Source: Isosphaera sp.
GTDB taxonomy: Bacteria; Planctomycetota; Planctomycetia; Gemmatales; Gemmataceae
Direction of reading: 5' to 3'
Assembly (NCBI GenBank): GCA_013822345.1
Contig: PNKH01000042.1
Location: forward strand, 1-58,680
Length of the DNA: 58,680 bases
The notes beneath the pieces were generated by a model that was not told the origin of the DNA, did not search any database, and saw nothing but the letters and a program-made list of their open reading frames with translations. Position 1 is the stretch's first letter, and each line of letters opens with the position of its first letter. Shown here piece by piece: positions 16,587 to 25,700 of this stretch. Both the position numbers and the translations under genes were made by a program.

Positions 16587-16850
16587 ATGCGTCCCGGGGA
16601 ACTGAACGAGATCGTCCGCGCCCGCCCGTTCGTCCCGTTCCGGCTGCACGTGACCGGGGGGGTGACGTACGACATCCTGAACCCCGAGTTCATCCTGGTC
16701 GGGCGGTCGCTCGCCGCGCTCCTGGTCCGCCGCGACCCGAACTCTCCGATCTTCGACCTGCCGTCGTGGGTCAACCTGGTTCACATCACCCAGATCGAGC
16801 CGCTCGAGGTCCCGACCGCTTCCGCCCCCCCGGCCCCGCCCCAAACCTGA
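16587..16850 (+). CDS. Small planctomycete protein, function unknown
   Basis: 87 residues, starting MRPGELNEIVRARPFVPFRL; I recognise the pattern (short protein opening with ...RPFVPFR.H.T.G..Y.I..PE...VG) as a common planctomycete family but no function is known to me. The start has GGAGG six bases upstream. It is wedged between a DUF1549 and a DUF1501 gene that usually adjoin, with seven bases to the latter. The proline/alanine-rich C-terminus (ASAPPAPPQ) is probably disordered. No signal peptide or membrane segment. Confidence 0.75.
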   Translation: MRPGELNEIVRARPFVPFRLHVTGGVTYDILNPEFILVGRSLAALLVRRDPNSPIFDLPSWVNLVHITQIEPLEVPTASAPPAPPQT

Positions 16851-16857
16851 GACCCCC

Positions 16858-18162
16858 ATGCCCCGCTCGCACTTCTGCCGGTCCGCCGACCACGCCCTGA
16901 ACCGCCGCGCCTTCCTCGGCGGCCTGGCCGCCGCCGGGGCGACTCTCGCCGCCGACATGACGCAACTGAACGCCCTCGCGTCGCCGGGGGTGAACGCCGC
17001 CCTGAAGAAGACGCAGAAGCGGGTCATCCTGCTGTGGCTCGCCGGCGGGGCGTCGCAGCTCGAGACGTGGGACCCGAAGCCGGGGGCGGTGACCGGCGGG
17101 CCGTTCCGGTCGATCCAGACGGACGTGCCGGGGCTCCGCATCTCCGAGCTGATGCCCGAGATGGCGAAGCGGATGAAGACGACGTGTGTGATCCGCGGGC
17201 TGGACACGAAGAACGGCGACCACGGGTCGGGGGCGAAGGTGATGATGCGCGGCCGGCGCGACGAGGCCGGGCTGCGGTACCCGGACCTCGGGGCGGTGCT
17301 CGCCCGGGAGATGGGCCGGCCGGACAGCACCGTCCCGGACTACGTCACCTTCTACACCCAGACCGAGGGCCGGTCGTTCGCCCCGGGCGACGCCGGGTTC
17401 CTCGGCGCCCGGTACGCCCCGATGGAGCTGACCACCGGCAGTTCGCCGGAGTACATCAAGAAGCTCGCCGACATGACCGACGCCGACCACGAGGAGCGGG
17501 CCGCGCTGCGCGACCTGGTCGGCAAGGGGTTCGCGGCCGGGCGGTCGTCGGAGACGCTGAGCAGCCAGAGCGAGGCGTACGGCCGGGTCCGCGGGCTGAT
17601 GGCCAGCGCGAAGCTGTTCGACGCGAGCGGCGAGCCGGCGGCGGTCAAGGCCCGGTACGGGCCGACGCAGTTCGGGGAGCAGTGCCTGATCGCCCGCCGG
17701 CTGGTGGAGGCGGGGGTGCCGTTCGTCCGGGTGGCACGGGCGTGGTGGGACAGTCACGGGCAGAACTTCGAGACGCACCAGGAGATGGTGCCGGAGCTCG
17801 ACCGCGTCATGTCCGCGCTGATCGACGACCTCGGCGAGCGCGGGCTGAGTAACGACGTGATGGTGGTGACGCTGGCGGAGTTCGGGCGGACGCCGTCGAT
17901 CAACGCGAGCCTCGGCCGGGACCACTTCGCGAGCGCGTGGAGCTGCACCCTGACCGGGTGCGGGGTGAAGGGCGGGTCGGTGTACGGGAAGACGGACGAG
18001 AAGGGGCAGAAGGTGGTGGCCGAGAACGTGGACGCCGGCAGCCTGTTCGCGACGATCTACTCGGCGCTGGGGATCAACCCGGAGAAGAACTACCACGTCG
18101 GGAGCCGGCCGATCCCGCTGGTGAACCCCGGGGTGGAGGCGGTCAAGGCGGTGCTGAAGTGA
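16858..18162 (+). CDS. DUF1501 protein, Tat-exported
   Basis: 434 residues. The N-terminus NRRAFLGGLAAAGATLAA is a twin-arginine signal. Family blocks: [62 protein letters not shown] and VTLAEFGRTPSIN; the fold is alkaline-phosphatase/sulfatase-like. Partner of the DUF1549/DUF1553 protein upstream, as in most planctomycete genomes; the pair probably works in the periplasm, role unknown. It starts seven bases after the small gene at 16587, so it is likely in the same transcript. Confidence 0.92.
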   Translation: MPRSHFCRSADHALNRRAFLGGLAAAGATLAADMTQLNALASPGVNAALKKTQKRVILLWLAGGASQLETWDPKPGAVTGGPFRSIQTDVPGLRISELMPEMAKRMKTTCVIRGLDTKNGDHGSGAKVMMRGRRDEAGLRYPDLGAVLAREMGRPDSTVPDYVTFYTQTEGRSFAPGDAGFLGARYAPMELTTGSSPEYIKKLADMTDADHEERAALRDLVGKGFAAGRSSETLSSQSEAYGRVRGLMASAKLFDASGEPAAVKARYGPTQFGEQCLIARRLVEAGVPFVRVARAWWDSHGQNFETHQEMVPELDRVMSALIDDLGERGLSNDVMVVTLAEFGRTPSINASLGRDHFASAWSCTLTGCGVKGGSVYGKTDEKGQKVVAENVDAGSLFATIYSALGINPEKNYHVGSRPIPLVNPGVEAVKAVLK

Positions 18163-18176
18163 CCGGGCGGCCGCGG

Positions 18177-18182
18177 TAAGAT
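18177..18182 (+). promoter_or_regulatory. -10 box before the 79-residue gene
   Basis: TAAGAT, 30 bases before the GTG start at 18213, which has a strong GGAGGTGA ribosome site. Confidence 0.35.
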
Positions 18183-18212
18183 GGTGACGCCGCCCGCCAC
18201 CGGAGGTGAGCC

Positions 18213-18452
18213 GTGACCCGCGAAGAGCACAACGCCGTCAACCAGGCCGCGTTCCCGGCACTCAAGGCGGTGATCGAGGCGAACTACCCGCCGCGGCAGT
18301 TCGTGGCGATCGCCGGCGGGAAGATCGTCGCCGACGACGCGGACATCGAGAAGCTGGACGGGAAGATCCGTGCGCTCGGGATCGACCCGATGAACACGCT
18401 GGTCGATCGCGTCGGCGAGGAGTGGTCGGAAGACGAGTTGGTCATCCTCTGA
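18213..18452 (+). CDS. Small hypothetical protein (DUF5678-like)
   Basis: 79 residues, acidic, no signal peptide. It resembles short planctomycete and cyanobacterial proteins with YPPRQFVAIAGGKIVADDADIEKL followed by a helix (the DUF5678 pattern: a beta hairpin with G(K/E)IV). The start is a GTG preceded by GGAGGTGA. It is followed after 11 bases by an aspartyl-protease-like gene on the same strand; in related genomes such small proteins are often found next to retropepsin-like proteins. Function unknown. Confidence 0.7.
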   Translation: MTREEHNAVNQAAFPALKAVIEANYPPRQFVAIAGGKIVADDADIEKLDGKIRALGIDPMNTLVDRVGEEWSEDELVIL

Positions 18453-18463
18453 CGGGGGCGGCC

Positions 18464-18859
18464 GTGGCCGAGCAGCGGAACCGATACCGTGGCTCTCGTC
18501 CCTGGCTGCGGCTCGGCTTTCGGGCCGCCGACGGTGCCGTCTGTCACTTCGACCTCGTGGCGGACACCGGCAGCGCGCCCGGGTTGATCCTCCGGCCGGA
18601 TGTCATGGACCGGCTCCGATTCCTCCCGTACCGGAACAGGGTCAGTAACTTGGGCGAGCTCGTCGGGGGTTGGGTCAGACTCTACAACCCCGAGTTCGGC
18701 GTGGTCGAAACGGTCGTCGCTTACGGGAACGCCCGCGGGGCTGAGCTGGCGGCCCGGAGCCACCCCGACTTCGTCGGCCTGATCGGGCTGCCGATCCTGC
18801 GGGTCGGCGAGTACGGCGGGAACGCCACCGACTTCTGGTTTCGCTACCCACCCACCTAA
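18464..18859 (+). CDS. Retropepsin-like aspartyl protease domain protein
   Basis: 131 residues. HFDLVADTGSAPGLILRP contains the D-T-G-S-A catalytic motif (Asp34) of single-domain, dimerising aspartyl proteases, and the C-terminal HPDFVGLIGLPILR matches the hydrophobic-G-x-P closing motif. The start is a GTG at 18464, 11 bases after the stop of the 79-residue gene, and the two are probably co-transcribed. No signal peptide. Substrate unknown; the small neighbour may be its partner. Confidence 0.7.
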   Translation: MAEQRNRYRGSRPWLRLGFRAADGAVCHFDLVADTGSAPGLILRPDVMDRLRFLPYRNRVSNLGELVGGWVRLYNPEFGVVETVVAYGNARGAELAARSHPDFVGLIGLPILRVGEYGGNATDFWFRYPPT

Positions 18860-18873
18860 CACACCCACCTCCC

Positions 18874-19875
18874 ATGCCCGTTCCCACCCCCGACACGCTG
18901 AAGCCGAGCAAGGACTTCGCCCGCCAGGTCATCGCCTTCGCGGTCGCCCGCAGGCCCGGCACCGGCACCGTCTACCTCGGCGGGTCCGACTTCAAGGTCT
19001 GCTCGGCCGATGTCACCGCCGCCAAGTTCGAGCCGACCGAGCTCCACGCCCACGAGAGCTACGTCACCGGCGTCGCCCTCGCCGGCGACCGCCTCGTCTC
19101 CGGCGGGTACGACGGCAAGCTCGCCTGGTACGACACCGAGGCCGGCAAGGTCGTCCGCACCGTCGAGGCCCACGCCAAGTGGATTCGGAAAGTCGTCGCC
19201 TCGCCGGACGGCACCCTCGTCGCCAGCGTCGCCGACGACATGGTCTGCAAGCTGTGGGACGCCGCCACCGGCAAACTCGTCCGCGAGCTCAAGGGGCACA
19301 AGGCGACGACCCCGCACGACTTCCCGTCGATGCTCTACGCGGTCGCGTTCTCGCCCGACGGCAAGCACCTGGCCACCGCCGACAAGGTCGGCCACGTCGT
19401 CGTCTGGGACGCGGCGACCGGGAAGGAGTTGGCGGCGGTCGAGGCCCCGGTCATGTACACCTGGGACAAGGTGCAGCGGAACCACTCGATCGGCGGGGCC
19501 CGGTCGGTCGCGTTCAGCCCGGACGGCAGGCTGCTGGCCGTCGGCGGGATGGGGAAGGTCGGGAACATCGACCACCTGGAGGGCAAGGCCCGGATCGAGG
19601 TGTTCGACTGGGCGGCCGGGAAGCAGGTCGCGGAGTTCCCGGGGGACAAGTTCGCCGGGCTGGTGAACCGCTTGGCGTGGGCCGCGGACGGGTCGTGGCT
19701 GCTCGGGGCCGGCGGCGCCGGCGAAGGCTTCTTCCTCTTCCACGACGTGGCGGCGAAGAAGACGCTGCGGCAGGAGAAGGTGCCGATGCACGTCCACGAC
19801 TTCGACCTGACCGCGGACGGGAGGGAGTTGGTCGCGGTCGGGCACAACCGGGTCACCGTCCACACCCTCGGCTGA
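18874..19875 (+). CDS. WD40 repeat protein
   Basis: 333 residues of beta-propeller repeats. Clear units include [78 protein letters not shown] and [19 protein letters not shown]. No signal peptide and no enzymatic domain, so probably a cytosolic scaffold. The stop is followed by a single base before the ATG of pdxA, so the two genes are likely translated from one mRNA, though no functional link is evident. Confidence 0.88.
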   Translation: MPVPTPDTLKPSKDFARQVIAFAVARRPGTGTVYLGGSDFKVCSADVTAAKFEPTELHAHESYVTGVALAGDRLVSGGYDGKLAWYDTEAGKVVRTVEAHAKWIRKVVASPDGTLVASVADDMVCKLWDAATGKLVRELKGHKATTPHDFPSMLYAVAFSPDGKHLATADKVGHVVVWDAATGKELAAVEAPVMYTWDKVQRNHSIGGARSVAFSPDGRLLAVGGMGKVGNIDHLEGKARIEVFDWAAGKQVAEFPGDKFAGLVNRLAWAADGSWLLGAGGAGEGFFLFHDVAAKKTLRQEKVPMHVHDFDLTADGRELVAVGHNRVTVHTLG

Positions 19876-19876
19876 C

Positions 19877-20827
19877 ATGGCGAAGCTGCCGCGCGTCGCG
19901 GTCACGACGGGCGACCCCGCCGGGGTCGGGCCGGAGCTGTGTCTGAGGCTCCTCCGTGACCCGCGGGTGACGGCGGCGTGCGACCCGGTCGTGGTCGGTG
20001 ACCTGGCCGTCCTGAACCGGGTCGCCGCGCACCTCGGTTGGCCGCCGCCGGACCCGGCCCGCGTCCGCGACCTGCGGGCGATCAACGCCAACGGGTTCGA
20101 GCCGGGGACGGTGTCGGCGGCGTGCGGCCTGGCGGCTTACCGGTACGTGACATGGGCGATCGACGAGGCGCTGGCCGGGCGCGTCGACGGGATCGCCACC
20201 GGGCCGATCAACAAGGAGTCGCTGCACGCGGCCGGCGTCCCGTTCCCGGGGCACACCGAGATCCTCGCCGCCCGGACCGGCGTCGGCCGGGCGTGCATGA
20301 TGCTCACGTCGCCGGCGATCACCTGCTCGCTCGCCACCGTTCACGTCGGGTACCGCGAGGTGCCGGGGCTGCTGACGCGCGACCTGGTCCGCGAGACGAT
20401 CGAACTCACCGCGGCCGCGATGCGGCGGCTCCGCGGCCGCGAGCCGCGGCTCCTGGTGTGCGGGCTGAACCCGCACGCCGGCGAGCACGGGCTGTTCGGC
20501 GACCGCGAGGAGGAGCGGGTGATCGCCCCGGCGGTCGCCGACGCCCGGGCCGCCGGCATCGACGCGACCGGCCCGCTCCCGCCGGACACGGCGTTCCTGC
20601 CGAAGCACCGCGACCGGGCCCACGCCTACGTCTGCATGTACCACGACCAGGGGCTGATCCCGCTGAAGGCGCTGGCGTTCGACGAGGCGGTGAACGTCAC
20701 CCTCGGGCTGCCGATCGTCCGCACCTCGGTCGACCACGGGACGGCGTTCGACATCGCCTGGCAGGGGGTGGCCGACGTAACCAGCTTCGTCCGGGCGGTC
20801 GAGCTGGCGGCGAAGCTCGCCACGTAG
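19877..20827 (+). CDS. pdxA: 4-hydroxythreonine-4-phosphate dehydrogenase
   Basis: NAD-dependent oxidation of 4-phosphohydroxy-L-threonine in the DXP-dependent pathway to pyridoxal phosphate. 316 residues. Family landmarks: [15 protein letters not shown] at the N-terminus, [13 protein letters not shown], the metal-binding His in [39 protein letters not shown] and [14 protein letters not shown]. Cytosolic homodimer. It begins one base after the WD40 gene. The TAG stop codon (20825-20827) lies inside the arm of the palindrome that follows. The convergent neighbour is a parvulin gene. Glycine cleavage genes, which depend on PLP, are elsewhere in this window. Confidence 0.95.
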   Translation: MAKLPRVAVTTGDPAGVGPELCLRLLRDPRVTAACDPVVVGDLAVLNRVAAHLGWPPPDPARVRDLRAINANGFEPGTVSAACGLAAYRYVTWAIDEALAGRVDGIATGPINKESLHAAGVPFPGHTEILAARTGVGRACMMLTSPAITCSLATVHVGYREVPGLLTRDLVRETIELTAAAMRRLRGREPRLLVCGLNPHAGEHGLFGDREEERVIAPAVADARAAGIDATGPLPPDTAFLPKHRDRAHAYVCMYHDQGLIPLKALAFDEAVNVTLGLPIVRTSVDHGTAFDIAWQGVADVTSFVRAVELAAKLAT

Positions 20828-20879
20828 GGCACGCACCGCGTGCCGCCTCCGCCGCGCCGGCACGCGGTGCGTGCCCTAC
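20824..20879. repeat. Palindrome carrying both stop codons of a convergent pair
   Basis: GTAGGGCACGCACCGCGTGC (from 20824) pairs over 22 bases with 20858-20879. The TAG at each outer end is the stop codon of pdxA (20825-20827) and of the minus-strand parvulin gene (20878-20876). Confidence 0.9.
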
Positions 20880-21781
20880 GGGAGCGTCACCCGGATGCGG
20901 GCGTCCTTCCGCAGCTTCTTCACCAGCCCCGCCCGGTAGTCGTCGGTGTACGCCTCCAGGACCTCCGACAGGCACTTCTCCAGCACCGACGGGGTGCCCG
21001 GCTTCCGGTCCGTCGCCGTCACCAGGTGCAGCCCGTACTCGGTCTCGACCACGTCGCTCACCTCCCCGACCTTCAGCGCGAACGCGGCCTTCGCCAGCGG
21101 CTCGTCCTCGGGCAGCGCCCGCCGCGGGACGAACCCGAGGTCGCCGCCGGCCCTCGCGGTCGGACACTGCGAGTACTTCCGGGCGGCGGCCGGGAAGTCG
21201 AGCTTGCCGGCCAGGAGGTCGGCCCGGACGGCCCGCAGCTTCTCCCTCGCGGCGGCCCGCTCGACCGGCGGGGCGGCCCGCGACACCCGCACCACGACGT
21301 GGCTCACCCGCACCTCGACCCGGTCGAAGTGGTCGCGGTTCGCGGCGTGGTACGCCTTGATCTGATCGTCGGTGACCTGGCCCTTGACGTACCCCGCCAG
21401 CGACACCCGCACCGCCCACTCGTCGCGGAGCTGGGCCTCCGTCCGTCCGGTCTCCTTCAGGTGGTCGGCGAGGGTCCGGTTCTCCCTGGCGAGTTGGGCG
21501 ACCAGCGCCTTCATCTGGGCGTCGAGCTCGGCCGGGTCGGCCTTCGGCCCGTTCGCGGCGAGGAACTGCTTCACCAGGAGCTCGTCGATCAGGTCGTCGA
21601 GGAGGGCGGCCCGGAGGTGGCGGCGCTGGCCGGCGGTGATCGGCCCCGGCGGCAGGCTCGCCTTCAGGGCCGCGTCGAGTTCGGCGACGGTGACCGGTGC
21701 GCCGTTCACGACCGCGGCCACGTCCGGGTTCGGGGCGTCGGCGGCCGGGGCGAGGGCAGTGAGAATGACGAGGGTGGTCAT
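20876..21781 (-). CDS. SurA-like parvulin peptidyl-prolyl isomerase
   Basis: 301 residues with a short signal peptide (MTTLVILTALAPAADA). A SurA-N-like chaperone part runs from VAAVVNGAPVTVAELDAALK to about residue 150, followed by a parvulin rotamase domain (EVRVSHVVVRVS, KYSQCPTARAGGDLGFVPRR, AAFALKVGEVSDVVETEYGLHLV). Acts on exported proteins in the periplasm. The ATG at 21781 is preferred over upstream codons because it starts the signal peptide. Divergent from queE with 62 bases between starts. The stop lies in the palindrome arm shared with pdxA. Confidence 0.9.
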   Translation of the reverse strand: MTTLVILTALAPAADAPNPDVAAVVNGAPVTVAELDAALKASLPPGPITAGQRRHLRAALLDDLIDELLVKQFLAANGPKADPAELDAQMKALVAQLARENRTLADHLKETGRTEAQLRDEWAVRVSLAGYVKGQVTDDQIKAYHAANRDHFDRVEVRVSHVVVRVSRAAPPVERAAAREKLRAVRADLLAGKLDFPAAARKYSQCPTARAGGDLGFVPRRALPEDEPLAKAAFALKVGEVSDVVETEYGLHLVTATDRKPGTPSVLEKCLSEVLEAYTDDYRAGLVKKLRKDARIRVTLP

Positions 21782-21843
21782 CGGCGGGCGTATACCCGCC
21801 CCGGGCCCGGGGTGCAACCGCGGCCGGCTGCTAACATGGGGGG

Positions 21844-22542
21844 ATGAGCGAGACCCCGACCGCCCACCGCGTTGCGCTCCTGCGGGACGTGCCGCCGGGC
21901 GAACTTCTCATCCACGAGATCTACAAGAGCGTCCAGGGCGAGTCGACGTTCGCCGGGCTGCCGTGCGTGTTCGTCCGGACCGCGGTGTGCGACAGCCGTT
22001 GCACCTGGTGCGACACCCCGCACGCCTTCAACCGCGGCGAGCGGATGACCCGGGCGGCGGTCCTCGCCCGCGCCCTGGCGTTCGACTGCCCGCTGGTCGA
22101 GGTGACCGGCGGCGAACCGCTCCTCCAGCCGGACGTGCTCCCCCTGATGGCCGAGTTGGCCGACGCCGGGCGGACGGTGTTGCTGGAGACGTCCGGGGCG
22201 CACGATGTCTCGGCCGTCGACCCGCGGGTCCACGTCGTCCTCGACCTGAAGTGCCCGGACAGCGGGGAGTGCGGGCGCAACCGGTGGGCGAACCTTACCG
22301 CCCTGAAGCCGACCGACCAGATCAAGTTCGTCATCGCGTCCCGGCGGGACTGGGACTGGGCCGCTGGCGCCATCCGTGAGCACCGGCTCGACGAGCGGTT
22401 CCAGTGCCTGGTCAGCCCGGTGTTCGGGGCGGTCGCGCCGGTCGAGTTGGTGAACTGGCTGCTCGACTCCGGCCTCGGCCGGGTGCGGTTTCAGCTGCAA
22501 CTTCACAAGGTCGTCTGGGACCCGGCGACCCGCGGGGTGTGA
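21844..22542 (+). CDS. queE: 7-carboxy-7-deazaguanine synthase
   Basis: Radical SAM enzyme converting 6-carboxytetrahydropterin to 7-carboxy-7-deazaguanine in queuosine biosynthesis. 232 residues. YKSVQGESTFAGLPCVFVR precedes the cluster motif CDSRCTWC (Cx3Cx2C), then TPHAFN and EVTGGEPLLQPDVLPLM for SAM binding, and LDLKCPDSGE. Other queuosine genes are not nearby. TAACAT ends a few bases before the ATG, and no Shine-Dalgarno is obvious apart from GGGGG, so the transcript may be very short-leadered. Confidence 0.93.
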   Translation: MSETPTAHRVALLRDVPPGELLIHEIYKSVQGESTFAGLPCVFVRTAVCDSRCTWCDTPHAFNRGERMTRAAVLARALAFDCPLVEVTGGEPLLQPDVLPLMAELADAGRTVLLETSGAHDVSAVDPRVHVVLDLKCPDSGECGRNRWANLTALKPTDQIKFVIASRRDWDWAAGAIREHRLDERFQCLVSPVFGAVAPVELVNWLLDSGLGRVRFQLQLHKVVWDPATRGV

Positions 22543-22546
22543 CGTT

Positions 22547-22617
22547 CCGGGCGAACCGCGACCGTCAGGGAGCGGGTGCCGCCCACACCCGCTCCCTGAC
22601 GGTCGCGGTTCGCCCGG
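22547..22617. repeat. Palindrome family B, copy 1
   Basis: A perfect 32-base stem starting CCGGGCGAACCGCGACCGTC directly after the queE stop. Thirty bases of the arm (from GGGCGAACCGCG to AGCGGGTG) are identical to the element at 42887-42960; only the loops differ. Confidence 0.92.
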
Positions 22618-22654
22618 CGGGCGGATTTCCTGTCCGACCCGTCTCCGGGGCCGG

Positions 22655-22660
22655 TATAAT
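22655..22660 (+). promoter_or_regulatory. -10 box of the second DUF1549 gene set
   Basis: Perfect TATAAT 43 bases before the ATG at 22703. It lies just after palindrome B, which could separate this transcript from queE. No clear -35. Confidence 0.5.
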
Positions 22661-22702
22661 CGCCGGAACGCCCTGCTCGCTCCCGCCTCCGGGTTAGACC
22701 GC

Positions 22703-25700
22703 ATGACCCGTCCCGCCTTCGCCCTCCTCGGGCTGCTGGCCGCCGCCCCCTCGGCCGACGCCCAGAACGACTCCACGACGACCGACAAGCCGACCGCCGC
22801 CTGGGCGTTCGACCAGGCCGGCGAGGCGGGCGTCCCGAAGGCCGCGGCGAAGTTCCTCGAACCCGGCCCGCGGCCGCCGGCCTACCCGGCGTTCCCGGCC
22901 GGCAACACGGCGATGGCGTTCACCGCCGCCCACCCCGGCTTCGCCGTCCGCGAGTCCGACCTGCCCGCCGCCAACCTCCGCTTCGCCGCCGGCGACTCGA
23001 TCACCCTCGAAGCCTGGGTGAAGGTGACCGAGCTGAAGGACGGGGCCTACGCTTACATCGTGGGCAAGGGCCGCAACGCGAAGCCCGGGTTCCCCGAGAA
23101 GAACCAGAACTACGCCCTGCGGCTGAAGGGCGAGAAGGGCGAGACCCGCGTCAGCTTCCTGTTCGCCAGCTCCCCCGCCGACGGCAAGCCGGCGGACTGG
23201 CACCGGTGGACGACCAACAAGGGGTTCACGGCCGGCGGGTGGCACCACGTCGCCGTGGCGTACACGTTCGGCAAGCCGGAGAGCGTTCGCGGGTACGTCG
23301 ACGGGGTGAAGACGCCCGGCACCTGGGACATGGGCGGGGCGACCACCCGCGCCCCGGTCAGCGACGCCGACGACCTCGCCGTCGGCACCGGGAACGGCGG
23401 CGGGCCGAACAACACCTTCCGCGGCGCCCTCGACAGCGTCACGATCTGGCACACGGCGCTCGCCGACGAGGTGCTGCGGAACCACTACCAGTTCGTGCCC
23501 CCGCCGCCGGTCGTGAAGCGGGAAGAGTTGCCGCGCGGCGAGGTGCTGGTGCAACTGTGCGAGGAGGGGATGCCGGCCCGGAACGCCTGGCCGGACAACC
23601 CGCCGCGGGCCACCGAGAGCTACCGCGAGGACGCGTTCGGGTTCTTCGAGGTGCCGCACAAGTACGTCGACACCGGGGTCCGGGCCGACCGCGGGTTCCC
23701 GTTCCTGCTGCGGGCGGCGGCGGTCGTGAACCTGCCGCCGGGCAAGCACCGCGTCCTGCTCCGCGGCCGGCCGGCGTCGCGCCTATACTTCGACGACGCG
23801 CTCGTCCTCACCACCCCGTTCCAGAGCGGGGACGCCAGCGGGCACGGGAGCATCCGCGCCCCCGAGAGCTACCTGAACCTCGGCCCCGACTTCCGGTTCG
23901 CCCCGCCCGGCAACCGCGAGGCGTGGGCCCACTTCGAGTCGAAGGGTGGCGAGCACCTCGTCGTGCTGGAGTCGATCGTCGGCAACTTCATTGGCAACAA
24001 CAAGCGGCGGCCGGAACTCGGCGAGACGGTGGTGGCTGTGTCGCCCGCCGGGTCGCAGGCGTGGCAACTGCTGGCGCCGGGGAAGCGGGTGGTGCCGTAC
24101 ACCGACGCGGGCTGGGCCGCCTACGAGGCGGAGCGGGCGGAGCGCCTCGACGCGATGAACGCCGCCGCCCGGGCCGCGAAGCGGGCCGAGCACGCTGGGT
24201 ACTGGGACAGGCGCCGCGACGCCGCCAAGGCCTGGCTCGCGTCCACCCCCGAGACGCCGGTGCCGGAGTTGCCGAAGGGCTACCCGGCGCACAACCCGAT
24301 CGACCACTTCCTCGCCGCCCGCGTCGAGCAGGTGAAGGGGCAGGGGGCGACCGCGGCCGGCGCGGTCGACTACTTCAAGCAGGTCCAGCCGATCCTGGAG
24401 GTGGCGTGCTACGGCTGCCACGCCGGCGGCAAGGCGAAGGGCGGGTTGCGGCTCGACGAGCGGGCCGCCGCCCTCGCCGGCGGGAAGAACGACGGCCCGG
24501 CGATTGCGCCCGGCAAGCCGGGCGACAGCCCGCTCCTCGCCCGGGTGAAGTCGGGCGGCGAGGACGTGATGCCGCCGAAGGGCGACAAGCTCACGGCGGA
24601 GCAGATCCAGGTTCTCGAAGCGTGGGTGAAGGAGGGCGCCCGCTGGCCCGACCTGAACGCCGACCACACCACCTTCACCCCGCCGGCCGACGACCTCACC
24701 TTCCTCCGCCGCGCCTTCCTCGACACGGTCGGCGTGCCGCCGACGCCGGCCGAAGTCCGCGCCTTCCTCGCCGACCCGGCCGCCGACCGCCGGGCGAAGG
24801 CGATCGACCGGCTGCTCGCCGACCCGCGGTGGGCGGACCACGGGATGGGGTACTGGCTGGACGTGCTGGCCGAGAACCCGAACATCGTCAACCCGACGCT
24901 GAACAACACCGGCCCGTTCCGGTGGTGGATCTACGAGTCGTTGCGCGACAACAAGCCGCTCGACCTGGTCGCCACCGAACTGCTGCGGATGCGCGGCAGC
25001 TCCCGGTTCGGCGGCCCGGCCGGGTTCGGGGTGGCGAGTCAGAACGACGTGCCGATGGCGGCCAAGGGGACGGTCGTCGCGGCGGCGTTCCTCGGGGTGG
25101 AGATGAAGTGCGCCCGGTGCCACGACGCCCCGGCCCACGCCTCGCTCCAGAAGGACCTGTTCGGCCTCGCCGCGATGCTCGCCACCCAGCCGCTGAAGGT
25201 GCCGGCGACCAGCAGCGTCCCGCTCGACAAGGTCCACGAGGGCGGCCGCACGCCGCTCATCAGCGTGACCCTGAAGCCGGGGACGGAGGTCGCGCCGGCG
25301 TGGCCGTTCGCGGCGCTGGTGCCGGAGGAAATCGGCAGGGAGCTGGCCGAGTACCCGGACGACCCGCGGGACCGGCTGGCGGCGCTGGTCACCGCCCCGC
25401 GGAACGAGCGGTTCGCGCAGGTGATGGCGAACCGAATCTGGAAGCGGCTGATGGGCCGCGGGATCGTCGAGCCGGTGGACGACTGGGAGCGCGGCAAGCC
25501 GAGTCACCCCGAACTCCTCCGCTGGCTCGGCCGGGAGTTGGTGCGGGGCGGGTACGACGCGAAGCACCTGACTCGGCTCATCCTGAACTCGCACGCCTAC
25601 CAGAGGGCGGCCGACCCGGCCCTGAAGGACACGCCGGTGCTGTTCACCGCCCCGGCCCGCCGCCGGCTGACCGCCGAGCAGGTCGTGGACGGGCTGTTCG

